A stretch of DNA of 64,000 bases from assembly GCF_900188085.1 (NCBI RefSeq), contig NZ_FZOU01000007.1, positions 62,001 through 126,000 of the forward strand. The letters are read 5' to 3'. Below are positions 9,335 to 19,011 of the stretch, one piece after another (position 1 is the stretch's first letter; the number at the start of each line of letters is the position of its first letter). The position numbers and the translations under genes were made by a program. Source of the DNA: Granulicella rosea. Its GTDB lineage: Bacteria > Acidobacteriota > Terriglobia > Terriglobales > Acidobacteriaceae. The notes under the pieces were generated by a model that did no database searches, had not been told where the DNA came from, and saw only the letters and a list, made by a program, of their open reading frames with translations.

Positions 9335-9370
9335 AGCCTTTTGTTTGTCTCGGTCGCTGTCGCTTTGTTT

Positions 9371-9396
9371 GTCATTCCCGCAGGGAATCTGCTTTT
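9371..9396. repeat. Dispersed palindromic repeat, short form of family A
   Basis: GTCATTCCCGCAGGGAATCTGCTT: the hairpin ATTCCCGCAGGGAAT is flanked by the same GTCAT and CTGCTT ends as family A. Confidence 0.65.
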
Positions 9397-9511
9397 GTCT
9401 TTGTATCTCCAGTCTTTTCTGGGCTGCGGAGTTCCCAATTCGATACCCCGCCGAGCCTCCCCGTTATGGTCATTTCACCTCTTTGCGCGTCTGGGGTATC
9501 ATCCACACATT

Positions 9512-9802
9512 ATGTCGTCGCTTCTGAACAACCTCTTCCACGGGCGCACCACCGAAGGCACACCGGCCAAGGCCGCAACCACCCCTGTTTCCGAACTCGT
9601 CGCGCAAAGCTGCGCGGAGGAGGCTGAAACCACGATGCTCAAGACGATCGGATGGATCTCCGCCGGACTGGGCGCGGTCGCCATCGGCCTGTTCGTAGGC
9701 CGCGAACTGCGCCAGCGCTACAAGTTCAACCGCCGCACGCCGTACGACTTCTACGCGCACTCGGGCGACTCCGAGGATATGGAGTTCGGCGTCGGCGTCT
9801 AA
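9512..9802 (+). CDS. Small single-pass membrane protein
   Basis: The 96-residue product has a polar N-terminal half and one membrane segment (about 44-62, TIGWISAGLGAVAIGLFVG) followed by the basic stop-transfer RELRQRYKFNRR. The C-terminal tail is acidic. The start at 9512 is the first ATG of the coding-like part; the internal ATG at 9632 (MLKTIGW) would give a 56-residue variant. No family is recognised. Confidence 0.55.
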   Translation: MSSLLNNLFHGRTTEGTPAKAATTPVSELVAQSCAEEAETTMLKTIGWISAGLGAVAIGLFVGRELRQRYKFNRRTPYDFYAHSGDSEDMEFGVGV

Positions 9803-9816
9803 GTTTCGGCTCCCTT

Positions 9817-10374
9817 TCAATCGAAAGGGAGTTCGCCTTCGATCATCAGACGGAATCCCTCATCCGCTGTGCCATCGTTGGGCATAAACATCTGCTCCAT
9901 TGGGAGATAGACCGCACTGCAGTTGTGGTCCCCCATATTCCGTGCGAATCGAGCGAGCGCGGCGTAGATCGCGCGCTTACTCTTCGGACCTTCTTTCCCA
10001 TTCAATAGATCGATCGACGCCCAGGCGGTGTGCGCGAGCCATGCTCGCCGCTGCTCTGCCTTCGGGAGCCAAATCGTGAGATCCTTCTCACTCAGATCTC
10101 CCATATAACGCTGATTCGCTTGCACAACATGCATAACGAAGTCATCTGCCTTGATGAACGTGACCATCCCTTTCTGAACGATAAAGCGAGTTGAACCCTC
10201 ACCCCGATGGAAGGGCGTCCGCAATCCTTTTTCGCCGGCGGCTTCCAGCTCCGCCTCGGTGAAGAAATGCGGTGATCGCAGAAGCAGTACGATGGACGGG
10301 AAAATGCTGTGATCTTCCTCTTTGTTATTTCGATTCCATAACATTGACCACAACCGGCGCAGATTCATGCCCAT
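9817..10374 (-). CDS. Uncharacterised protein
   Basis: I do not recognise this 185-residue protein. It has no signal peptide or membrane segment and reads as a compact alpha/beta cytoplasmic protein, with FPSIVLLLRSPHFFTEAELE near the N-terminus, RFIVQKGMVTFIKADDFVMH in the middle and an acidic C-terminal tail. Its codon use is less GC-rich than that of its neighbours (AT-rich third positions around 9,840-10,370), which hints at recent acquisition. It stands alone, convergent with the small membrane gene and divergent from fabD. Confidence 0.6.
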   Translation of the reverse strand: MGMNLRRLWSMLWNRNNKEEDHSIFPSIVLLLRSPHFFTEAELEAAGEKGLRTPFHRGEGSTRFIVQKGMVTFIKADDFVMHVVQANQRYMGDLSEKDLTIWLPKAEQRRAWLAHTAWASIDLLNGKEGPKSKRAIYAALARFARNMGDHNCSAVYLPMEQMFMPNDGTADEGFRLMIEGELPFD

Positions 10375-10438
10375 ATTTTAAGGGCTCCCAGCGACCTGAG
10401 ACCGCTGCCGCACCGATCATTTACCATCGGGTACGACG

Positions 10439-11473
<1,035 letters not shown>

Positions 11474-11482
<9 letters not shown>

Positions 11483-11535
11483 AGCCCTGTTGCTTCCACC
11501 GTTTCTTCATGGGGCTGAAGCCCCATGCTTCCACC
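11474..11535. repeat. Two palindromes of family B in tandem
   Basis: CAGGGCTAAAGCCCTG (11474-11489) and TGGGGCTGAAGCCCCA (11510-11525) are each followed by TGCTTCCACC. The first overlaps the end of fabD. They could act as terminators or protein-binding palindromes; neither has a T-tract. Confidence 0.65.
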
Positions 11536-11559
11536 CAGGAACTTCGCAGGAGAGTAGAC

Positions 11560-12045
11560 ATGCCCGCACCCAACGTCGGCGACGCCGTCCAGAACTTCAC
11601 GCTCAAGAACCAGGATGGCCAGGACGTCTCGCTGTCCGACTACGCCGCCAGCCCGGTGATTCTGTTCTTCTACCCCCGCGCCGATACGCCGGGCTGCACG
11701 ATCGAGGCCTGCGGCTTCCGCGATACGTTCGCCAAGCTGCAGGCGGCGGGCGCGGTCGTGCTCGGCATCTCGCGCGACGATGTGAAGTCGCAGAAGAAGT
11801 TCGCCGTGAAGTACGACCTGCAGTACCCGCTGCTGGCCGACCCCGATATGAAGCTGATCGACGAGTGGGATCTGGTGAAGCCGAAGAACATGTACGGCAA
11901 GCTGGTGAAGGGCGTCGAACGCACAACCTACGTGATCGCTCCGGCGGACAAGGACGGCAAGCAGAGGTTGCTGCATGTGTATTCGAAGGTCAAGCCCGAA
12001 GGCCACGCCGAGGAAGTGCTGGCTTTGATCGAAGCGAATAAGTAG
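11560..12045 (+). CDS. bcp: Peroxiredoxin, Bcp/PrxQ type
   Basis: The 161-residue cytoplasmic enzyme reduces peroxides with thiols. The peroxidatic Cys is C46 in ADTPGCTIEA and the resolving Cys is C51 in ACGFRD, the same spacing as in E. coli Bcp. The remaining thioredoxin-fold elements (VILFFYPRADTPG, VLGISRDDVKSQKKF, YPLLADPDM, TTYVIAPADKDGK) are intact. AGGAG nine bases before the ATG at 11560 decides the start. It is 77 bases downstream of fabD, separated by two palindromes. Confidence 0.93.
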   Translation: MPAPNVGDAVQNFTLKNQDGQDVSLSDYAASPVILFFYPRADTPGCTIEACGFRDTFAKLQAAGAVVLGISRDDVKSQKKFAVKYDLQYPLLADPDMKLIDEWDLVKPKNMYGKLVKGVERTTYVIAPADKDGKQRLLHVYSKVKPEGHAEEVLALIEANK

Positions 12046-12070
12046 AGGTATCGCCGCCGCGCGCGAGACG

Positions 12071-12244
12071 CAGGTCCTTCGACTGCGCTGCGCTCCGCTC
12101 AGGATGACAGGCATTCGTTAGCGGAGCTATAAAACGAAGCTGCATGAAGTTTGTCATCCTGAGAACAGAAGCCTGTCATCCTGAGCGACGCGAAGGACCT
12201 GCGTCTGTCTTTGTTGTCTATCCTTCCCGCAGGGAATCTGCTTG
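12071..12244. repeat. Cluster of family A palindromic repeats
   Basis: Four family A units lie head to head in 174 bases: an inverted copy at 12071-12110 (GGTCCTTCG...CTCAGGATGACAG), a partial one at 12153, a full copy at 12175-12204 (GTCATCCTGAGCG...GAAGGACCTGC) and a short form at 12218-12244 (CTTCCCGCAGGGAATCTGCTT). The last ends directly at the deacetylase start codon. Confidence 0.7.
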
Positions 12245-12245
12245 T

Positions 12246-12965
12246 ATGACCACGCCCGAAGCCATAGCCGCGACCGCCACTCTCGCCGCCGCAGCCGCGG
12301 GCGCGGCGGCCTACGCGAGCATGTGGCCCGCCTCGCAACTCTTCGGCGCGGTCGTAACTGCGGCCAAAGATCCGAACCAGTTCGCCCTGACCTACGACGA
12401 CGGCCCCAACCCGGCCGTCACGCCGCATCTGCTGGATGTACTGGCCGCGCGCAACGTGAAGGCGACGTTCTTCCTGATCGGCAACTTCGTCCGGCAGGAG
12501 CCGGAGCTGACCCGCGAGCTGGCGCGCCAGGGACACCTCGTCGGCTGCCACACCATGACGCACCCGCACCTGCCGTTCTGCGGCGCGGCGCGCATCCGGC
12601 AGGAGCTGGCGGACTGCCAGTCATTGATTGAGGACACGATCGGGAAACCGGTCACGTGGTTCCGCCCACCCTTCGGCCAGCGCCGCCCGGCCGTGCTGCG
12701 CATCGCGCGCGAACTGGGGATGGCGAGCACGACCTGGAACATCATCGTCGGCGACTGGAACCCCATCCCGGCAGAGACGATCCTCGCGCGCATCGAGCGC
12801 GGCGTCGCACGCAACCGAGCACACGGTCGCGGCTCAAATATCTGCCTGCACGACGGCGGACAGGGCGGCCTCGGCCAGACGCGGATGCCCTCGGTCGAGG
12901 CGACGCGGCGGTTGATCGAGGCGCATCCCGAAGCCGGTTGGGTGACGCTCGATGCATGGCGATAG
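12246..12965 (+). CDS. NodB-domain polysaccharide deacetylase
   Basis: The 239-residue protein has an N-terminal hydrophobic segment (about 8-30) that may act as a membrane anchor, then a full NodB homology domain. Motif 1 is TYDDGPN (D51, D52), motif 2 HTMTHPH (H102, H106), motif 3 RPPFGQR (140-146), and the last His lies in CLHDGG (H202). These bind the metal and deacetylate N-acetylated sugars, probably of peptidoglycan or an exopolysaccharide. The ATG at 12246 lies inside the end of a repeat and has no Shine-Dalgarno, so translation may start at a nearby codon. Confidence 0.88.
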   Translation: MTTPEAIAATATLAAAAAGAAAYASMWPASQLFGAVVTAAKDPNQFALTYDDGPNPAVTPHLLDVLAARNVKATFFLIGNFVRQEPELTRELARQGHLVGCHTMTHPHLPFCGAARIRQELADCQSLIEDTIGKPVTWFRPPFGQRRPAVLRIARELGMASTTWNIIVGDWNPIPAETILARIERGVARNRAHGRGSNICLHDGGQGGLGQTRMPSVEATRRLIEAHPEAGWVTLDAWR

Positions 12966-13044
12966 CGTCCGCAAGAGGACGCTACAGAGAGCTTTAAACT
13001 TGCAGCCATAAGCCGAGAGCTCCGGAAGACCGTACTATACGGCT

Positions 13045-13815
13045 ATGACTCCGGAAACCCTGCCCTACGACGCGCCGATCTTCGCGCCGCCAAGCCATCC
13101 GACGCCGGACAAGCGGATCGCCCCGTGGCAGCACACCGTCGCCGTGATCCTGCTGCTCGTCGGCTGGGCCGTGGGTGGGCATGCGACCAGCCGCATGATG
13201 CCGGGACGCGCGCACTGGGTCACCTATCTTTCGAGCATCATGATGCAGTGGATGTTGCTCGGAACCTGCGTCGCCGGGGTCTACGGACGCGGCGAGTTCT
13301 TCGCGCGGACGCTGCGCCAGAACGCGCGCCGGTGGGACTTCGAGATCCTGCGCGGCATCGGGCTTTACTTCTGCCTGCTCCTGATCTTCGGCACGGGCGG
13401 CGCGCTGCTGCGTCGCATGGCGCCGCGCGCGGGCTTCGACTCCACCCGCGTCCACGCCATGATGCCGACGAACCACTGGGAGCTGGCGATGTGGGCCTTC
13501 GTGGCCTTCAGCGCGGGCTTCTGCGAGGAGCACGTCTTTCGCGGATACCTGCTGCGGCAGGCGATCGCATGGGGCGAGCGGCTCGGCGCGCCGCGCCTCG
13601 TCAGCATGGCCGTCTCCGCCGTGGCGACGTCCGTGCTCTTCGGCAGCCTGCATCTGTACGAGGGCTTCGGCGGCGCGATCCTGATCACGCTGCTCGGCAT
13701 CGCCTTCTGCGCGGTGAGCCTCAAGACAGGCAATCTGCGCGTGGTCATCGTCGCGCATTTCCTGCAGGACTTCATCGCGGTCATCGCCATGATGAGCCAT
13801 CACGCGCCAAGATAG
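13045..13815 (+). CDS. CPBP-family intramembrane metalloprotease
   Basis: The 256-residue polytopic protein has membrane segments near 30-45, 62-80, 102-122, 147-160, 185-202 and 208-250. The CPBP (Abi) motifs are EEHVFRG (E161, E162, R166), a His in SLHLYEG (H203) and a final His in VIVAHFLQD (H238). Members of this family are related to Rce1-type CAAX proteases; many bacterial ones have unknown substrates. It stands alone between the deacetylase and a serine hydrolase. Confidence 0.85.
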   Translation: MTPETLPYDAPIFAPPSHPTPDKRIAPWQHTVAVILLLVGWAVGGHATSRMMPGRAHWVTYLSSIMMQWMLLGTCVAGVYGRGEFFARTLRQNARRWDFEILRGIGLYFCLLLIFGTGGALLRRMAPRAGFDSTRVHAMMPTNHWELAMWAFVAFSAGFCEEHVFRGYLLRQAIAWGERLGAPRLVSMAVSAVATSVLFGSLHLYEGFGGAILITLLGIAFCAVSLKTGNLRVVIVAHFLQDFIAVIAMMSHHAPR

Positions 13816-13881
13816 CAGCCGGAACTTTGCGGGAGAACGCTGCGTATGGACCTGCAGCCGACACCCCCAAAGGAATCTCCC

Positions 13882-14970
13882 ATGCGCCTTCGCTACCTTG
13901 CCAGCCTGCTCTGCCTGACCACCGCAGCCTTTGCCCAGACCCTGACGCCCCGCCAGCAGCTCGACCGGAAGGCGCCCGGATGGTTGAAGCTGTACGACGT
14001 GCCCAGCGTCTCGATTGCGTATATCGAGCACGGCAGAATCGCCTGGACCGCGGTCTACGGCGAGCAAAGTCCGGGCGTTCCGGCCACGACCGAGACGCTC
14101 TACAACGTCGCCTCGCTGACCAAACCGATCACGGCGGAGATCGTGCTGCGGCTGGCCGCGCAGGGCAGGCTGTCGCTCGATGAGCCGATGGCGCCGGTGT
14201 GGCTCGACCCGGATCTGCTCGGGCCGGATGGGCAGCCGCAGCCTTGGGCGAAGCTGCTGACGCCGCGCCTCGCGCTCTCGCACCAGACCGGCTTCGCCAA
14301 CTGGCGGCGGATGACCGGCGGCAAGCTGACGATGAAGTTCGAGCCCGGCACGCAGACCAGCTACTCCGGCGAGGGCTACAACTACGTCGCGCGCTTCGCG
14401 GAGAAGAAGACCGGCGAGCCGTGGGAGCAGCTTGCGCAACGGCTCGTCTTCGACCCGCTGGGCATGAAGAGCACGGCCTACTCGCCGCGTCCGTGGTTCG
14501 CGGGGCGCGTGGCCGAGCCGCACGGTCCGGCCGGGGAGGCCGCCCCGAAGCCCGCCACAAGCTGGAACGGCGCGGACCTGGTCGAGACCACCGCCTCCGA
14601 CTACGCCCGATTCGTCATCGGCGCCATGAACGACACGGCGCTGACGCCGGAGCTGCGTAAACAGCGCGTGACCAGCACACGCAACCAGGTCGAGCAGGCC
14701 GACGCCGACAAGCTTTGCTCCGCCAACGCGCCCGAGCTTCCCTGCCACGTCGCCGCCGGCATGGGCCTTGGCTGGCAGGTCTTCGACATCAACGGCACGG
14801 TCGTCGTCGACCACGGCGGCAACGACTGGGGCGTGCGCACCCATGTCTTCTACCTGCCCGCCACGCAGACCGGCGTCGTGATGCTGACGAACGGGGAGAA
14901 CGGCAACAAGGTCTATCGCGAGGTCACTCGGCTGCTCTACGACAATCCGCTGTACGTGGGCACGTTGTAG
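13882..14970 (+). CDS. Secreted serine hydrolase, class C beta-lactamase-like
   Basis: The 362-residue product has a signal peptide (MRLRYLASLLCLTTAAFAQ) and the beta-lactamase/transpeptidase-like fold. The SxxK motif is SLTK (S78, K81), the second motif is YSG (Y161, where YxN is usual), and the third is HGG in VVVDHGGNDWG. The missing Asn suggests an esterase or peptidase rather than a true beta-lactamase. AAAGGAATCTCCC before ATG 13882 and the signal peptide fix the start. A related but longer paralogue lies at 48.4-49.8 kb. Confidence 0.85.
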   Translation: MRLRYLASLLCLTTAAFAQTLTPRQQLDRKAPGWLKLYDVPSVSIAYIEHGRIAWTAVYGEQSPGVPATTETLYNVASLTKPITAEIVLRLAAQGRLSLDEPMAPVWLDPDLLGPDGQPQPWAKLLTPRLALSHQTGFANWRRMTGGKLTMKFEPGTQTSYSGEGYNYVARFAEKKTGEPWEQLAQRLVFDPLGMKSTAYSPRPWFAGRVAEPHGPAGEAAPKPATSWNGADLVETTASDYARFVIGAMNDTALTPELRKQRVTSTRNQVEQADADKLCSANAPELPCHVAAGMGLGWQVFDINGTVVVDHGGNDWGVRTHVFYLPATQTGVVMLTNGENGNKVYREVTRLLYDNPLYVGTL

Positions 14971-15002
14971 AGGCAAGGCTTTGAGAGCTTGTTGAATATC
15001 GG

Positions 15003-15177
15003 TCTTGCTTAAGGGCACGGCTTGAGCCGTGCCGTAAATGCGTCGTGAGCAGCGCGGCTTTAGCCGCTGAGGTACGCTTTTCGTTCCGTGGCAGCTCGAA
15101 CAAAACCGTACCCCGGCGGCTAAAGCCGTATTCGGGGCGGGGCGCGCGGCATGGCTCAAGCCATGCCCTTAACAAGA
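15003..15177. repeat. MITE-like element built from nested palindromes (family B)
   Basis: This 175-base block is a large inverted repeat. The ends are TCTTGCTTAAGGGCA and its near complement TGCCCTTAACAAGA. Inside each arm are two hairpins: GGCACGGCTTGAGCCGTGCC and GCGGCTTTAGCCGC on the left, GGCGGCTAAAGCCG and GGCATGGCTCAAGCCATGCC on the right, around a single-copy centre. It carries no gene. The flanks 14971-15002 and 15178-15262 hold nothing I can name. Confidence 0.7.
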
Positions 15178-15262
15178 CGCCGTTCTTGCTTGACGCCATC
15201 GCTCGGCATGAATCGGCGCCGGCACTTCCATCGAGCCGTCGCATTTCCTGTTTCGACACGGA

Positions 15263-15278
15263 TATCAGCTACCTGATA
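15263..15278. promoter_or_regulatory. MarR-type operator before MFS gene
   Basis: TATCAGCTACCTGATA is a perfect inverted repeat of TATCAG around CTAC, extended on both sides by matching GGA/TCC-type bases (10-bp arms, 15259-15282). The same half-sites form the two operators of the marR gene at 26808-26842. It lies 57 bases upstream of the MFS start. Confidence 0.75.
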
Positions 15279-15334
15279 TCCGCGCCTCAAATATTCCCAA
15301 AAATACTGCACTTTTCGCATCCTTGTGCGTTAGC

Positions 15335-16645
15335 ATGGATCCAATCTCCATGTCATCCACACAGGAAACAGACGCCCAAATTCCGGCAGCCGTCCTTGGC
15401 GCCACCGTTCCGCCAGAGCCCATGAGCATGGGCGCGGTGCTGCGCGTCGACGCCATGCGCCGCCTCTGGTACGCGCAGATCGTCTCCACCTTCGGCGACT
15501 TTCTTGCGCTCTTCGCGGTCATCAACGTGCTGACCTTCAAGCTGCACGGCACGCCGCAGCAGATTACCGGCGTGCAGATCGCGTACACCGCGCCGATCGC
15601 CGTGCTGGGCATTCTGGCCGGAGTCTTTATCGACCGCTGGTCGCTGAAGCCGACGCTGGTCGCCAGCGACTTTCTGCGCGCGCTGCTGGTGCTGCTGCTG
15701 CTCTACGCGAACAACGTCTGGGCGTTCTATGCGATTCTCGCGGCCATCAGCGTGGTTTCGAGCTTCTTCGGACCGGCGCAGGGCGTGGCGATTCGTTCGA
15801 TCATTCCGATGCACGGGCTGCGCTCGGCCAACGGCCTGATGCAGCAGGTGATGTTCGGCATGCGCATCGTCGGCCCGGCGCTGGCGGCGGTGATCGTTGC
15901 GAATCTCGGTCCGAAGTATTGCTATTGGGTGGACGCGGCGAGCTTCATCGCCAGCGGCAGCCTGATCGCATCGCTTGCGCTCAGCCGTCCCGCGCCGGCG
16001 CCGGGCGATGCGCCGAAGAAGCCGCTGGGAATCGGCAGCGTGCTGGACGACATGCGGCAGGGCATGAGCTTCATCTTTCACCATGCCGGCCTGCTCTTCG
16101 TCATTCTCGCGCTGGCCGCGGGCATGTTCGTACTGGGCTGCTTCGGCCCGCTGATCGCGGTCTATGTCCGCGATGCGCTGCATGCGAGCACGAAGGTCTA
16201 TGGCGCGGCCTCGGCGATGATCGGCCTGGGCATGCTGGGCGGCGTGAATGTGCTGAACTCCGTCGGCAAGAACCTGAAGAACTCCGTGCTGGTCTACGCC
16301 GGGCTGGGCGGCATCGCGGTGGGGCTCTGCCTGCTGACGGCGTTCGCCACCATCCCAACGACGGTGCTTGGCAATCTCATCATCGGCTTCTCGGTCTCGG
16401 GCATCGTCATTCCCTCGAACACGATGATTCAGCAGGAGACCCCGGCGGCGCTGATGGGCCGCGTCGGCTCGACCGTGATGAGCCTGATCTTCTCGGCGCA
16501 GATCGCGGGGCTGATCCTGAGCGGCCTGCTGGCGAACCACATGGGCGTGCGGCAGGTCTTCGCCGTGTGCGCGGTGATGCTGTTCGTGCTGATGGCGGCG
16601 GGCAAGATGTTCATGGAGCCGAAGGAGCCGGCGGCGGCTGCGTAA
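15335..16645 (+). CDS. MFS transporter (MFS_3-type efflux family)
   Basis: The 436-residue protein has about 12 membrane segments and the first-loop signature region VFIDRWSLKPTLVASDFLRA between segments 2 and 3. The layout with LGILAGVFIDRW and a central loop near residues 210-235 is that of the MFS_3/enterobactin-exporter-like group. It should export a small molecule with proton exchange; the substrate is unknown. ATG 15335 is used; ATG 15350 is also possible. The operator at 15263 suggests control by the MarR protein encoded at 26.3-26.8 kb. Confidence 0.85.
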   Translation: MDPISMSSTQETDAQIPAAVLGATVPPEPMSMGAVLRVDAMRRLWYAQIVSTFGDFLALFAVINVLTFKLHGTPQQITGVQIAYTAPIAVLGILAGVFIDRWSLKPTLVASDFLRALLVLLLLYANNVWAFYAILAAISVVSSFFGPAQGVAIRSIIPMHGLRSANGLMQQVMFGMRIVGPALAAVIVANLGPKYCYWVDAASFIASGSLIASLALSRPAPAPGDAPKKPLGIGSVLDDMRQGMSFIFHHAGLLFVILALAAGMFVLGCFGPLIAVYVRDALHASTKVYGAASAMIGLGMLGGVNVLNSVGKNLKNSVLVYAGLGGIAVGLCLLTAFATIPTTVLGNLIIGFSVSGIVIPSNTMIQQETPAALMGRVGSTVMSLIFSAQIAGLILSGLLANHMGVRQVFAVCAVMLFVLMAAGKMFMEPKEPAAAA

Positions 16646-16652
16646 CTTCGAA

Positions 16653-16684
16653 CTGGAGCTTGGAGCTGGCAGCTAAAGCTCCAG
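16653..16684. terminator. Hairpin between convergent genes
   Basis: CTGGAGCTT (16653-16661) pairs with AAGCTCCAG (16676-16684). It sits between the stops of two convergent genes and may end both transcripts, though neither side has a T-run. Confidence 0.4.
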
Positions 16685-16687
16685 TAT

Positions 16688-17623
16688 TTACGCCCCGAAG
16701 AGCTTGCGCGCGGGCAGCACGGACTTCGCGATGGACGCTGACACCGTCACCATCGGCTCGTTGACCACCTGGCTCAGCCGCAGGTTCATCGCGACGCTGC
16801 ACAGCAGGTACGCATGCACCGGCTCGAATCCCCAGCGGGCGACGAGCAGATCGACCATGCGGCTGGTCGCCGCGCGAGTTGCCGCAAGCGCATCCGCATC
16901 CGACGCTACGACGACCCAGCACGGACCTTCGGGCGCGGCGGCCGGCGTCTCGACCAGCGGGCCGGCGAGCGGCTGCGCCTTGTGCAGATGGAAGCGCAGC
17001 GTCGCATCCGCCGGGCACTCGATGCCGTTGATGCAGACCTCGCCATCGCCCTGCGCGGCGTGGGCGTCGCCGCAGGAGAAGAGCGCGCCCGCATGCTGGA
17101 CCGGCAGGTAGAGCGTCGCGCCGGTGAAGAGTTCGCGCACGTCGAGATTGCCGCCGAAGGCGCCTGGCGGCCGCGTCCGCAGCTCCTCGTCGCCCGCCGG
17201 ACAAACGCCCAGGATGCCGCAGAACGGGCGCAGCGGCACGATCGCCGGGGCGAGCGAAGCGGTCGTCTCTTGATCCAACGCCCAGTGAAAGAGGAACGGG
17301 TCCTTGAATCGGTCCTTCAAAAAACCAAGCCCCGGGATGACGCTCGACCAGCCCCAGCCCTTATGCGCGACCTCGAGCACGTCGATCTGCAGCACGTCGC
17401 CCGGCTGCGCGCCGTGGACCGCGACCGGCCCGGTGATCGCGTGGATCAGGCCGCGATCGATCCGCTGAAACTCGTCGACCGTCATGCAGGGATGCACCTG
17501 GGCGCCGCTCGAATCCAGGCACTCGAAGTGGACCGTGTCGCCCGCATCGATGGTCAGGCGCGGCGGGATAGCGGCGTTCCAGCGCGAGTGGGTCGGGATG
17601 GCCGAGAGCGTGTGGGTCGCCAC
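16688..17623 (-). CDS. Acetamidase/formamidase family protein
   Basis: The 311-residue protein matches the FmdA/AmdA family: the early PRLTIDAGDTVHFECLD, TGPVAVHGAQPGDVLQIDVL, the long middle part with GGNLDVRELFTGATLYLPV, and GALFSCGDAHAAQGDGEVC. These enzymes hydrolyse formamide or short amides to ammonia. The start is a GTG directly after the stop codon of the RidA gene (TAG then GTG), so translation is probably coupled. With RidA upstream it suggests handling of reactive imines and amides in nitrogen scavenging. Confidence 0.88.
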   Translation of the reverse strand: MATHTLSAIPTHSRWNAAIPPRLTIDAGDTVHFECLDSSGAQVHPCMTVDEFQRIDRGLIHAITGPVAVHGAQPGDVLQIDVLEVAHKGWGWSSVIPGLGFLKDRFKDPFLFHWALDQETTASLAPAIVPLRPFCGILGVCPAGDEELRTRPPGAFGGNLDVRELFTGATLYLPVQHAGALFSCGDAHAAQGDGEVCINGIECPADATLRFHLHKAQPLAGPLVETPAAAPEGPCWVVVASDADALAATRAATSRMVDLLVARWGFEPVHAYLLCSVAMNLRLSQVVNEPMVTVSASIAKSVLPARKLFGA

Positions 17624-18085
17624 CTAAATCTCCACCGTCATCTGCAGTTCGACGAGCGCATGACGTGGCAGGCCGCTGACCCCGATGGCCGCGCGGACGT
17701 GGCGTCCCGGCTCGCCGAAGACCGCGAGGAAGAGGTCCGACGCGCCGTTGACGACCTTCGGCGAATCGGCGAATCCGGCGATGGAGTTCACGTAGCCGTT
17801 CACCGAGACGACGCTCTTGATCGCCGCCAGCGAGCCGAGATGCCGCTCCAGCACGGCAAGCTGCAGCAGCGCGCAGCTCCGCGCGGCGTCGTAGCCCTCT
17901 TCCACCGTGCGGTCGAGTCCGACCGTGCCGGTGACGATGCCGTCGGCGGTCTGCGAGATGACGCCGGCGAGAAAGACGAGGTTGCCAACCGTCTTCGCGG
18001 ACATATAGTTGCCGCCCGGCGCGGGGGCTGCGGGCAGGGTCAGGCCAAGTTCGGCGAGCGCGGCGGTGGGATCGTGTGCGGGCAT
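17624..18085 (-). CDS. RidA/YjgF-family protein
   Basis: The 153-residue protein is of the RidA type (DUF1382/Rid2-like subgroup): GNYMSAKTVGNLVFLAGVIS, GLDRTVEEGYDAARSCALLQ, LGSLAAIKSVVSVNGYVNS and the final GLPRHALVELQMTVEI. RidA proteins hydrolyse reactive enamine/imine intermediates. The classical catalytic Arg before the C-terminal strand is replaced around ASDLFLAVFGEPGRHVRAAI, where R is retained in a shifted position, so deaminase activity is uncertain. ATG 18085 is preferred over 18148 because the upstream residues run into the neighbour's promoter. Confidence 0.88.
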   Translation of the reverse strand: MPAHDPTAALAELGLTLPAAPAPGGNYMSAKTVGNLVFLAGVISQTADGIVTGTVGLDRTVEEGYDAARSCALLQLAVLERHLGSLAAIKSVVSVNGYVNSIAGFADSPKVVNGASDLFLAVFGEPGRHVRAAIGVSGLPRHALVELQMTVEI

Positions 18086-18138
18086 GTTGATTCGTACTTT
18101 ATCATCGGCGCGAGCGGCGTATCGGCTACCATGAGCGC

Positions 18139-19011
18139 ATGAAGGCACGACAATTTGTGTTGGGGATGGGGTTGGCGCTGGGCGCGGTCTTTGCCTGCAT
18201 GCATGTACAGGCGGCGGCGAGGCTGCCGCTGCACGCGAAGCTGCGTCTCTACAATACGCGGCAGTCCGCGAGCGATCTCGAGATCGGCGGCGAACTGGCC
18301 GGCGTGCCGCCAGGCGAGACGCGCTTCGTCACGTACAAAGACCTGCTGGCGCTGCCGCAGGAGAGCTACCGCGTCGTCGACGATCCGAACTTCGATCACC
18401 CGGTGCAGATCGGCGGCGTGGCGCTCGACAAGCTGCCCGCGCTGCTGGGCGCCGCGCCCGCCGCCGACATGATGATTGCGATCTGCGACGACCAGTACGA
18501 CGCGCACTATCCGGCGGAGTATCTGAAGCAGCACCATCCATTGCTGGTGCTGAAGATCGACGGAAAACCGCCCGCCCAGTGGCCGAAGGGCAGCGGGCCA
18601 TACATGGTCTCGCATCCGGACTTCAAACCGGCCTTCCAGGTGTTGTCGCATGCGGACGAGGCGCAGGTGCCGTGGGGCGTCGTGCGGCTGGACCTGCGGC
18701 ACGAGACAAGGGTCTACGCGGCCATCGCCCCGCATAGCCATGACCCGCGGGTGCAGCAGGGCTACCGGATCGCGCGGCAGAGCTGCTTCCGCTGCCACAG
18801 CAACGCGGGCGAGGGAGGCCTGAAGTCGAGCCGGAGCTGGGGCGTAATCGCACGGCGCAGCGTGGCCGATCCGCAGTACTTCGACGCGTACGTCCGCAAC
18901 CCGCGGAAGCTGAACCCGGCCACGCAGATGGCCGCCAGTCCGGGCTACGACGACGCCACGCTCGAGGCGCTGCGAGCCTACTTCAAGGAATTTTCCGGGA
19001 GCCGTCCATGA
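18139..19011 (+). CDS. Periplasmic c-type cytochrome with molybdopterin-fold-like N domain
   Basis: The 290-residue product has a signal peptide (to about residue 27). Residues 45-200 resemble the sulfite-oxidase/YedY oxidoreductase molybdopterin-binding fold (TRFVTYKDLLALP, VQIGGVALDKLPALLG, AICDDQYDAHYP, KIDGKPPAQWPKGSGPYMV), though the Cys ligand there is not certain. Residues 205-285 form a class I cytochrome domain with the haem motif CFRCH (C216, C219, H220) and a later Met (TQMAAS) as probable second ligand. It would pass electrons in the periplasm. It overlaps the DUF2165 gene by four bases (ATGA). Confidence 0.8.
   Translation: MKARQFVLGMGLALGAVFACMHVQAAARLPLHAKLRLYNTRQSASDLEIGGELAGVPPGETRFVTYKDLLALPQESYRVVDDPNFDHPVQIGGVALDKLPALLGAAPAADMMIAICDDQYDAHYPAEYLKQHHPLLVLKIDGKPPAQWPKGSGPYMVSHPDFKPAFQVLSHADEAQVPWGVVRLDLRHETRVYAAIAPHSHDPRVQQGYRIARQSCFRCHSNAGEGGLKSSRSWGVIARRSVADPQYFDAYVRNPRKLNPATQMAASPGYDDATLEALRAYFKEFSGSRP

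Noticed and set aside
12994-15159. A 721-codon minus-strand frame across two genes
   Set aside because: It crosses a CPBP protease and a serine hydrolase, both with intact motifs on the other strand.
15353-16540. A 395-codon minus-strand frame antisense to the MFS gene
   Set aside because: It mirrors the transmembrane frame and is Arg/Gln-rich with no fold signal.
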